Positions 27,626 through 35,268 of a stretch of DNA of 64,000 nucleotides are shown here, piece after piece. How positions within the stretch are numbered: the first letter of the stretch is position 1; the number at the start of each line of letters is the position of its first letter. The position numbers and the translations under genes are program-made. This DNA is from Legionella wadsworthii DSM 21896 = ATCC 33877. Its GTDB lineage: Bacteria > Pseudomonadota > Gammaproteobacteria > Legionellales > Legionellaceae. The DNA lies in contig NZ_KL370761.1 of assembly GCF_000701265.1 (NCBI RefSeq), positions 289,408 through 353,407 of the forward strand, written 5' to 3'. The notes below the pieces were generated by a model. The model saw only the letters and a list, made by a program, of their open reading frames with translations, ran no database searches and had not been told where the DNA came from.

Positions 27626-29212
27626 ATGCAGACTAAAAAAGAAACTCAAACACCAAAATCTGGAACTTCTAGCACTTCATCTTTTTGGAATATGCCCGAT
27701 GTATCCAATGCTTCATGGTTGGTAGCTCCTATGGACTTAATGAAACACCGGATGCAAATGCAGCAATCTGGAAAGAGTACTCCTACTCCAATATGGAATT
27801 TACAAAGTCTAACCAATCTTTCCGCATTAATGTTTCCAATTGATGTCATGAAGCAAAGACTTCAAACACAACAAACAAGAAAAGCCCCAACAACACCCAT
27901 TTGGAATATTCAAACATTCTATAATGCAGCATGGAGTCCATTTGAGGTGGTGAAACAAAGTTTATCTATGCAACCAAAGCCAGGACATAAGCCGCCAGCA
28001 CCTGTATGGGCCTATCCCAGTATTTACAGTGCAACCTGGGAAGTTGTTAAACAACAAATGACTTATGCCATTCCTGGGCTGGTAATGCCTTTTGAAGTGG
28101 CGAAACACCATATGAAATATGGGGTACAACCACCCACATCGCCGACGGTACAAGCAGTTAGAAGGATATATAGTAATGTGTCGGCTTATATGCCATCAAT
28201 GGATGCGATCACCCAACAAATTTGGAATGGCGCAAACTTCCTAACTGTTGCAGCCACCACCAGCACTTGTATCGTTGCTGTCCAAAGCCCAGTTAAAACA
28301 ATGTCCCTGAGTTTAGTCAAAAACGGAACTTTTCTTCCCCCAAACTCCGCTGGACTTTCTAACATCATGGGTATTTTGTATTCCGGTGGTAAAGCTGGAG
28401 CTGCGACTTCCTTAGGCCGATCTATCTATGTTTCTGGAGCCAAAGGCGGCAGCAAATCAACCGAAGAAGGAATCCATGAAGCCAGCAGAGAAGATGGTAG
28501 AAAATACGCTGCCGTAAGCTACCCATATGTTTTGACTATGGCTTTAGGCGAGGTTGTTGTAACCAATGGACCAGATACTTTAGGGAGCTTGCAAAAAGTA
28601 CCAGGGCTTCTTCCTAAAGATTTCGTTTGGAAAACGCCTTATAATATTACTAAGTTGATGACAGGAGGCGCTGAACTTAAATACGCTTCTGCCATTTTTA
28701 ATTTCGGTGCTTTATGTATTCTCGAAGAGCGAATTGCAAGTGGTTTACCGATTCAAGACAAAAGAGCTGCTCATTTTGCTTCTGGTATGCTCAGTGGTAT
28801 GGCAGCTGCTATGGTTACTCATCCCATTAATTCACTTAGAGAATATGGCTTAGTACAATTTAGAGTAGACAATGGTCGCTTGCACAATGTGAGCACCGTT
28901 AAATTATGTCAAGAATTATTTTATTGCTTCACAAGCGATCCAAAAGCCGCTTTAAAATCCTTTGGAAATATGTCTTTAAAAAGGGTTCCAATAAACGCGA
29001 CGCTAACTGGTCTTATTTTTGCTTTTGTTGCTGGTATTAACGAAACGATGGGACCTGAGCCATTAAATGTTTTTGCTAGAAAACCTCAGACTTCGTCACC
29101 AGGTAGAACAAGACAAAGTATGTTTGGTGGTAGTGAGGCCACAACTCCTCGAATCGAGGAAGTTGTAGAAGAACAAACCAGCGAAAAGGATAATAGCGCT
29201 TCTCCAAAATAA
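27626..29212 (+). CDS. Mitochondrial-carrier-like protein with four N-terminal tandem repeats
   Basis: Mitochondrial carriers have P-x-[DE]-x-x-[KR] signatures. The first 166 of 528 residues carry four imperfect repeats (~36-45 aa) of the form W-N-...-P-x-[DE]-x-x-K: PMDLMKHRM (35), PIDVMKQRL (71), PFEVVKQSL (105), PFEVAKHHM (155). Further carrier-like modules follow at 221-275 (SPVKTMSLSLVKN ... GILYSGGKAGAAT) and 384-470 (SGMLSGMAAAMVTHPINSLREY). The C-terminus (490-528) is polar with a Glu block, EEVVEEQTSEK. L. pneumophila exports one carrier, LncP, by Dot/Icm, so this is a candidate effector aimed at host membranes. The number and spacing of motifs differ from a normal six-helix carrier. 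Confidence 0.75.
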   Translation: MQTKKETQTPKSGTSSTSSFWNMPDVSNASWLVAPMDLMKHRMQMQQSGKSTPTPIWNLQSLTNLSALMFPIDVMKQRLQTQQTRKAPTTPIWNIQTFYNAAWSPFEVVKQSLSMQPKPGHKPPAPVWAYPSIYSATWEVVKQQMTYAIPGLVMPFEVAKHHMKYGVQPPTSPTVQAVRRIYSNVSAYMPSMDAITQQIWNGANFLTVAATTSTCIVAVQSPVKTMSLSLVKNGTFLPPNSAGLSNIMGILYSGGKAGAATSLGRSIYVSGAKGGSKSTEEGIHEASREDGRKYAAVSYPYVLTMALGEVVVTNGPDTLGSLQKVPGLLPKDFVWKTPYNITKLMTGGAELKYASAIFNFGALCILEERIASGLPIQDKRAAHFASGMLSGMAAAMVTHPINSLREYGLVQFRVDNGRLHNVSTVKLCQELFYCFTSDPKAALKSFGNMSLKRVPINATLTGLIFAFVAGINETMGPEPLNVFARKPQTSSPGRTRQSMFGGSEATTPRIEEVVEEQTSEKDNSASPK

Positions 29213-29291
29213 TAAACAGATAAGCTGAACTTGCATAATTATCATTTATTATCCAAAAATGATCTCATAGGGCAAAAATAGTGTATCATAG

Positions 29292-29339
29292 AACTGCAAT
29301 GTATAATTTTAAAACATACGTTGCAGTTTTTATTTTATT
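29292..29339 (+). terminator. Rho-independent terminator
   Basis: AACTGCAATGTAT (29292-29304) pairs with ATACGTTGCAGTT (29316-29328), a 13-bp stem with one T-G pair, followed by TTTATTTTATT. It lies 80 bases past the carrier-like gene and ends 6 bases before the first ATG of the next reading frame. Confidence 0.85.
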
Positions 29340-29345
29340 AAAAGG

Positions 29346-29570
29346 ATGAAAAAAATGATGTCACGTTTTGGATTTTTTATTAAGCCCGTTATTGAGACTA
29401 CAGTTTATTCAGTTGGAGTCACCGCAGTCGGTACAGGAATTTACAAATTCGGAAATGCCCTTACCGAGAGTATCCAAGAAAAAAAAGACCATCAAAAAGC
29501 AGAATTTCCCCAACAACATCATGAGCACAATGAACACGACGACAAAGAAAACATATCAATAAGATATTAG
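29346..29570 (+). CDS. Small unassigned protein next to a terminator
   Basis: A 74-residue frame: a short amphipathic or hydrophobic segment with Gly (about 6-40, FGFFIKPVIETTVYSVGVTA) is followed by a charged tail rich in His, Glu and Asp (HEHNEHDDKE). The ATG at 29355 is better spaced from AAAAGG than the one at 29346. No promoter separates it from the preceding terminator, so it may be expressed only by read-through, or not at all. Confidence 0.45.
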   Translation: MKKMMSRFGFFIKPVIETTVYSVGVTAVGTGIYKFGNALTESIQEKKDHQKAEFPQQHHEHNEHDDKENISIRY

Positions 29571-29643
29571 TTTTATCTAGTTATAGACACAAAGGATGGT
29601 GTGGTTTTTTAGAACCAACACCAACCCCCTTACGGAATAATTA

Positions 29644-30699
29644 TTATTCTATTAATTCCAGCACTGGATGGCTGCGAGTAAAGTACTCCTGAACCATCTG
29701 TTCTGTAACTAAATCCAGGCTTTTTGGATTCCATTGAGGATTTTTATCCTTATCAATCAATAATGCCCTTACTCCTTCATAAAAATCCGAATGATGCATA
29801 AAATGTCTTACTATGGTGTAGTCCATCTGCAAACACCCGGCTAAAGACAATCCTGTGGCTTTTTGCAATTGGGCCAGAGTGATTTTAAGGCTTAAAGGTG
29901 ATTTATGGGATAAAGTCTTATCCGTAGTAGCAGACCATTCTGTATTGGATTTTTGTAAAGATTCCCGGATTGTTTCCACAGTGGGGTGTTTAAAACACTC
30001 CTCCATAATAGGATTAATTTGACTCGCCGCTTCTGTATCGGAAGACCCTGTAAAGCGCTGTAAACATTGATTGACACGCTCAAAAGCATCTGTAGATAGA
30101 TCTTCATTCATTAAAGCATCATACAATGCAGGCATTTTATCGGAAGAGACAACTTTTTTTACCAAACCAGCATTCAGAGCGTCCTGCGCACCGAGGCGAT
30201 TACCTGTTAATCCTAAATAAATACCTAAACTTCCTGGGCATCGGGTTAATAAATAACTTGCACCTATATCGGGAAAAAAGCCTATACCTGTCTCCGGCAT
30301 GGCAAACACGAAACGCTCACTTGCAACAGGATGGCTGCCATGCATGGAAATTCCCACTCCTCCACCCATAACAATGCCATCCATTAAAGAAATATAGGGC
30401 TTGCTAAAATGATGAATGTAGTGGTTTAAACGATATTCATGCCAAAAAAATTGCATCTGCTCTGCATCGTTTCCTTGTCCCGAATAATAAAGCGTCCTAA
30501 TGTCTCCGCCGGCACAAAAAGCATTTCCGGGTACTGACCGTAAAATCACTGCATGAACGGTGGTATCTTCTTTCCAAAGACTAAGTTGTCTTTGCATTTT
30601 GAGGATCATATTTAAGGTTAGTGCATTTAAGGCATTTGGCCTATTTAATGTGATAACACCCAATGAAGCTTCTTTGCTAAATAGTACCTCATCCACCAT
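29644..30699 (-). CDS. 3-hydroxyisobutyryl-CoA hydrolase / enoyl-CoA hydratase family
   Basis: In valine breakdown this enzyme frees 3-hydroxyisobutyrate from its CoA ester. The 351-residue length and the segments FCAGGDIRTLYYSG, YISLMDGIVMGGGVGISMHG, PETGIGFFPDIGASYLL and YLGLTGNRLGAQDALNAGLV match the HIBCH branch of the crotonase superfamily, longer than ordinary hydratases. It follows a crotonase gene by 2 bases and an acyl-CoA dehydrogenase gene further upstream. Confidence 0.9.
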   Translation of the reverse strand: MVDEVLFSKEASLGVITLNRPNALNALTLNMILKMQRQLSLWKEDTTVHAVILRSVPGNAFCAGGDIRTLYYSGQGNDAEQMQFFWHEYRLNHYIHHFSKPYISLMDGIVMGGGVGISMHGSHPVASERFVFAMPETGIGFFPDIGASYLLTRCPGSLGIYLGLTGNRLGAQDALNAGLVKKVVSSDKMPALYDALMNEDLSTDAFERVNQCLQRFTGSSDTEAASQINPIMEECFKHPTVETIRESLQKSNTEWSATTDKTLSHKSPLSLKITLAQLQKATGLSLAGCLQMDYTIVRHFMHHSDFYEGVRALLIDKDKNPQWNPKSLDLVTEQMVQEYFTRSHPVLELIE

Positions 30700-30701
30700 G
30701 A

Positions 30702-31478
30702 TTATTGTCCTTTAAACTGTGCAGGTCGTTTCTCTAAAAAGGCAGTTACGCCCTCTTGTTTGTCTTCAGAGGCACAAACTTTGGCAAAATGGATGGCTTC
30801 TAAATGCAAAGCATCTGTTAATGACAAATCATAACCGTGATCGATCGCTTCCATAGTTGCTGCAATAGCAAGCGGCGCCATATTTATAATTCCAAGTAAA
30901 ATTGATTTTCCATGTTCAAGCAAAGCTTCCGGTTCAACTACCCCACTCACTAACCCCCAGTTTAAGGCAGTCTCAGCATCAATAAATCGTCCCGTCAAAC
31001 ATAAATCTAAAGCGCGTCCTTTGCCAATCAAACGGGCTAGTCGCTGGGTTCCCCCATAGCCAGGGATAACACCCAATTTCACTTCAGGTTGTCCAAATTG
31101 TGCTTTTGTTGAAGCGATTCTCAATGTTGCAGAAATAGCTAATTCACAGCCACCTCCAAAAGCAAATCCATTGACAGCTGCCAATGAAGGCTTACCTAAA
31201 GTTTCCAAAAGGCGGAATACTTCTTGTCCACGGCAAGCAAATTCATATCCTGTTTGGGCAGTACATTCAGCCAGTCGATTAATATCTGCACCTGCGCAAA
31301 AAGCTTTACCATTACCGGTTATCATTAATGCCTTAACTTTAGGATTGGTTTTGGCGTGATGAAAGAATTCTTCCAGGGCGTCTAAAACTTCGGAATTTAA
31401 TGCATTTAATTTTTCTGGTCTGTTTAGAATTAAATATAAAATACCGTGGTTATCCAAATCTTGCTCAATTAAGTTCAT
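30702..31478 (-). CDS. Enoyl-CoA hydratase (crotonase)
   Basis: It adds water to an enoyl-CoA. The 258 residues carry the crotonase motifs FCAGADINRLAE (oxyanion hole), AVNGFAFGGGCELAI and GQPEVKLGVIPGYGGTQRLARLIGKGRA, in which the two catalytic Glu are preserved. With its neighbours it probably acts on methacrylyl-CoA from valine, but the exact substrate cannot be read from sequence. Confidence 0.93.
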   Translation of the reverse strand: MNLIEQDLDNHGILYLILNRPEKLNALNSEVLDALEEFFHHAKTNPKVKALMITGNGKAFCAGADINRLAECTAQTGYEFACRGQEVFRLLETLGKPSLAAVNGFAFGGGCELAISATLRIASTKAQFGQPEVKLGVIPGYGGTQRLARLIGKGRALDLCLTGRFIDAETALNWGLVSGVVEPEALLEHGKSILLGIINMAPLAIAATMEAIDHGYDLSLTDALHLEAIHFAKVCASEDKQEGVTAFLEKRPAQFKGQ

Positions 31479-31517
31479 TCAATTACTCCTTATCGATGGA
31501 TTATGGTGCAGCATGCG

Positions 31518-31575
31518 TGAATGCCTAACCTGATTGACATTGATAAAAAAAAAATAATTTTTTTTCTAGCATTCA
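31518..31575 (-). terminator. AT-rich hairpin after the acyl-CoA dehydrogenase gene
   Basis: TGAATGC (31518-31524) and GCATTCA (31569-31575) flank long A and T runs that can pair with each other. It lies 25-80 bases past the dehydrogenase stop, so it may end or attenuate transcription before the crotonase gene. Confidence 0.4.
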
Positions 31576-31599
31576 GGATGAGTACTATTAAAAATCCTA

Positions 31600-32754
31600 T
31601 CAGCACAAAAAGTGCTCTTCGTCCAAAGTGGCTTTAGCTACAATTTCACGCATAATTTCATTTGTCCCTTCCAGAATCTGGTGCACTCTTAAGTCTCTGA
31701 ATATACGCTCAATTTGGTAATCCCGTAAATAACCATAACCCCCATGAATTTGCATGGCCTTATCGCAAATGCGAAAAGCGACATCAGTAGCCAAACGTTT
31801 TGCCATGGCACAATATAACGGCACTTGAGGGTCTTTTTTATCCATCGCATTTGCTGCTCGATAAACCATTAATCGAGCGGCTTCATAATCGGTTAACATA
31901 TCCGCAAAATAAAAACGTAATGCTTGCATTTGGGTAAGTGGTTTATCAAATTGTTTCCGCTCGTGCATATAAGACTGGGTCAATCGTAAACAGGCAAGCG
32001 CTCCTCCTAAAGAGCAGGAGGCTATGTTAATTCGACCTCCATTTAAAGCATTTAATGCAATCTTAAACCCCATTCCTTCATCGCCAACACGATGAGAAAT
32101 AGGTACACGACAATTCTCAAAAAATACCATGCAGGTTGGTTGACTATGCCATCCCATTTTCTTTTCTTGTTTGCCGTAACTAATTCCTGGCGCGTTTTTA
32201 TCAATAAGTATACAACTTATACCCGCATGTGATTCATCGCCTGTCCGGACCATACATAAGTAAACATCACTTTCGGAACCCCCAGAAATAAAGGATTTAG
32301 AGCCGTTAATGACATAATAGTCACCGTCTTTTACCGCTCTGGTCTTTAATGAAGCAGCATCGGAACCTGATTCAGGTTCCGTCAGACAATAACTGCCAAA
32401 TAACTCCATCGAAATTAATTTAGGGCCCCATTTCCTCCGTAACTCTGGACTGGCATATTGGTCAATTAAAGAGGTAACCATATTATGTATCGAAAGATAA
32501 GCACTCGTACTGACGCAACCCGTAGCTAATTGTTCGAATAACAAAGCAGAGTCCAATCGCGTGAGTTGAGAGCCACCAATATCCTCGCGTGCCATCATAC
32601 CGGCCATTCCTAAGGATGCTGCTTCCCGTAAAACGTCTTTAGGAAAATAATGTTCTTCGTCCCATTTATTTGCCAAAGGAGCCAATTTCTCGCGTGCAAA
32701 ATCAGCTGCCATATCACGGAAGGCTAAATGTTCTGCTGTGAATTCAAAATTCAT
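31600..32754 (-). CDS. Acyl-CoA dehydrogenase (isobutyryl-CoA dehydrogenase-like)
   Basis: An FAD enzyme that desaturates an acyl-CoA. The 384-residue protein has the FAD-binding stretch CLTEPESGSDAASLKTRA, VINGSKSFISGGSESDVYL, and the C-terminal block IHGGYGYLRDYQIERIFRDLRVHQILEGTNEIMREIV. Its likeness to human ACAD8 and its neighbours suggest isobutyryl-CoA as substrate in valine catabolism; other branched or short acyl-CoAs are possible. Confidence 0.92.
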   Translation of the reverse strand: MNFEFTAEHLAFRDMAADFAREKLAPLANKWDEEHYFPKDVLREAASLGMAGMMAREDIGGSQLTRLDSALLFEQLATGCVSTSAYLSIHNMVTSLIDQYASPELRRKWGPKLISMELFGSYCLTEPESGSDAASLKTRAVKDGDYYVINGSKSFISGGSESDVYLCMVRTGDESHAGISCILIDKNAPGISYGKQEKKMGWHSQPTCMVFFENCRVPISHRVGDEGMGFKIALNALNGGRINIASCSLGGALACLRLTQSYMHERKQFDKPLTQMQALRFYFADMLTDYEAARLMVYRAANAMDKKDPQVPLYCAMAKRLATDVAFRICDKAMQIHGGYGYLRDYQIERIFRDLRVHQILEGTNEIMREIVAKATLDEEHFLC

Positions 32755-32831
32755 AACCCATCCTTAGAAAATTTATATAATTTTATATAAATGTATTATT
32801 ATTGCGAATTTTTATCACCCATTAAAGAGAT

Positions 32832-33386
32832 ATGCTTAGAAAATTACCCAGGGTATTTTACGAACGTGATACTGTCTGTGTTGCCAAAGATCTTCTTGGT
32901 AAATACCTCATTCATTATCAATCCGGCCAGCAGTATATAGGAAGAATTGTCGAGGTAGAAGCTTATCTCGGACAACATGATCTTGCATCTCATTCTTCTA
33001 AAGGCCTTACTCAAAGAACAAAAGTGATGTTTGGGCCTGCAGGATTTGCCTATATCTATTTAATTTATGGGATGTATTACTGTACCAATGTTGTTACTGA
33101 AAGTGAAGGTATCGGTTCTGCAATATTATTGCGGGCTGTAGAACCTGTAAAAAACATTCAGGGGCGAACACAAGGGCCTGGTTTACTGTCTAAGGCCATG
33201 CATATTGATAAAAAATTGAACCAACATGATTTGACCAGTGATACTTTTTATATCGCCGGGGAAGAAAACGAAACGCCCTTTGTCATTGTGGAAAAACCAA
33301 GGATTGGTGTTCATTATGCAAAAGATTGGGCTGAAAAATTATTGCGCTTTTATATAAAAGATAATGCTTTTATTTCTAAACCATGA
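32832..33386 (+). CDS. 3-methyladenine DNA glycosylase (AAG/MPG family)
   Basis: This family removes alkylated and deaminated purines from DNA. The 184 residues show RIVEVEAYLGQHDLASHSSKG, whose Glu is the general base, and FGPAGFAYIYLIYGMYYCTNVV, the nucleotide-flipping Tyr region. It is single-domain and of normal length. It is divergent from the acyl-CoA dehydrogenase gene and lies 57 bases before recQ, perhaps in one repair unit. Confidence 0.95.
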   Translation: MLRKLPRVFYERDTVCVAKDLLGKYLIHYQSGQQYIGRIVEVEAYLGQHDLASHSSKGLTQRTKVMFGPAGFAYIYLIYGMYYCTNVVTESEGIGSAILLRAVEPVKNIQGRTQGPGLLSKAMHIDKKLNQHDLTSDTFYIAGEENETPFVIVEKPRIGVHYAKDWAEKLLRFYIKDNAFISKP

Positions 33387-33443
33387 TGATATGATTGCAA
33401 GTTTTCTGCGCTTGTAAAAAGAGATAAAAATAAGAATAACTCC

Positions 33444-35261
33444 ATGGAAATTTTTGCAGCACCTGAAACCCGCAATAGCTCGCTTGCCGTACTCAAAGAA
33501 TATTTCGGTTTTGATTCATTTAGAACACCCCAGGAAGAAATCATTCATGATGTGATTGCCGGACATGACGTCCTTGTACTCATGCCTACCGGCGGAGGAA
33601 AATCTCTTTGTTATCAAATCCCTGCATTAGTAAGATCCGGAGTAGGTATCGTTGTTTCTCCCTTAATTGCGTTAATGGAAGATCAAGTGAGTGCTCTTAG
33701 ATTACAGGGTATCCGCGCTGCGTTTTATAATTCTTCCCTAACGAGTGATGAGGCGAAAAATGTATTAAAACAATTGCATCATGATGAATTGGATTTACTT
33801 TATGTTGCCCCAGAACGTCTCATAAGCATCTCATTTCTAGAGCGATTAAAAGAATGCCATATCGCCCTATTTGCCATTGATGAGGCCCATTGCATTTCTC
33901 AATGGGGGCATGATTTTCGGCCTGAATATTCGGCATTGGGGCTTTTAAAAAACCATTTTCCAGAAATTCCCATTGTGGCGCTTACTGCTACGGCAGACAA
34001 ACAAACACGTCGGGATATAGTAGAGAAATTAAATTACACTCCCAAAAAATACATTGCATCCTTTAACAGACCCAATATCCATTATAAAGTAGCGCTAAAA
34101 ACAAATGCAGTGAAACAATTAAACCAGTTTTTGCAAACCGTAGAACATCAATCTGGCATTATTTATTGTAGTACACGCGCGGGCGTTGAAACGCTTTCCA
34201 AAAAATTACAGGATTTAGGTTTTAAATCGCGCGGTTATCATGCAGGCCTATCCCACAAAGAAAGAAGGGAGGTACAAACTTTATTTCGGTATGATCGGAT
34301 AGACATCGTTGTAGCGACCATTGCTTTTGGTATGGGAATTGATAAATCCAATGTTCGCTTTATTGTTCACTATGATTTGCCTAAAAATATAGAGGGCTAT
34401 TATCAGGAAACTGGTCGTGCTGGACGAGATGGGTTACCCGCACAAGCTCTTTTACTCTATGATGCAGCAGATAGTGCTCGGCTACGCTCCTGGATTATGA
34501 GTAATCCTACGGAAGATCAACGCAGGGTAGAGCTGAATAAATTGAACCACATGCTCGCTTTCGCTGAGGCAGCTCATTGTCGACGTCAAATATTATTGAG
34601 GTATTTTGATGAGCCTTATGAGTTGGCATGTCAATATTGTGATGTTTGCGATAATCCGCCAATAACCGCTGATGCAACAGAAGATGCACGGAAATTCTTA
34701 TCTTGTATCTACCGATTACGCCAGAATTTTGGATTAACCCATACCATCGAAGTCTTACGAGGCAGTTTGTCAGATAAGATAAAACAATGTGGTCATGAGC
34801 AACTAAGTACCTTTGGCATTGGCAAGGACAAATCGGTCCATTATTGGAGACATTTAGCCTGGCAACTGATTCACAAAGAATATTGCGTACAAGATCTCAA
34901 CCATTTCAATATTCTTAAACTAACCCCCAAATCGATTCCTTTGCTAAAAGGCGATGAAAAAATTTCATTGACCTTACCCAATAGTGATCCCAAGCCTTCT
35001 AAAAAGAAAATCAAAGGACAACGGCAAGTTCAAACAGAAAATAATCCATTATTTGAATTACTGCGTGGATTGAGACGCCAATTAGCCGATGAAGAAAATA
35101 AACCGTCTTTTATGATTTTTAGTGATGCAACCCTATATGCAATGACAGAAGCAAAGCCAAAAAGTTTAGAACAGTTGCTCCAAGTTCCAGGCGTAGGGCA
35201 ACATAAATTGTCCCACTATGGGAGTCAATTTCTTAAGGTATTAAACGAGTACAGCGACTAA
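33444..35261 (+). CDS. recQ: ATP-dependent DNA helicase RecQ
   Basis: RecQ unwinds 3'-to-5' in RecF-pathway recombination. In the 605 residues there are motif 0 (FGFDSFRTPQEEII), Walker A PTGGGKSLCYQIPA, DEAHCISQWGHDFRPEY, TATAD, the helicase C domain (VATIAFGMGIDKSNVRFIVHYDLP, YYQETGRAGRDG), the zinc Cys (CRRQILLRYFDE and CQYCDVC), the RQC winged helix and an HRDC domain at the end (LLQVPGVGQHKLSHYG). All parts are intact. Confidence 0.97.
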   Translation: MEIFAAPETRNSSLAVLKEYFGFDSFRTPQEEIIHDVIAGHDVLVLMPTGGGKSLCYQIPALVRSGVGIVVSPLIALMEDQVSALRLQGIRAAFYNSSLTSDEAKNVLKQLHHDELDLLYVAPERLISISFLERLKECHIALFAIDEAHCISQWGHDFRPEYSALGLLKNHFPEIPIVALTATADKQTRRDIVEKLNYTPKKYIASFNRPNIHYKVALKTNAVKQLNQFLQTVEHQSGIIYCSTRAGVETLSKKLQDLGFKSRGYHAGLSHKERREVQTLFRYDRIDIVVATIAFGMGIDKSNVRFIVHYDLPKNIEGYYQETGRAGRDGLPAQALLLYDAADSARLRSWIMSNPTEDQRRVELNKLNHMLAFAEAAHCRRQILLRYFDEPYELACQYCDVCDNPPITADATEDARKFLSCIYRLRQNFGLTHTIEVLRGSLSDKIKQCGHEQLSTFGIGKDKSVHYWRHLAWQLIHKEYCVQDLNHFNILKLTPKSIPLLKGDEKISLTLPNSDPKPSKKKIKGQRQVQTENNPLFELLRGLRRQLADEENKPSFMIFSDATLYAMTEAKPKSLEQLLQVPGVGQHKLSHYGSQFLKVLNEYSD

Positions 35262-35268
35262 ACCATGG

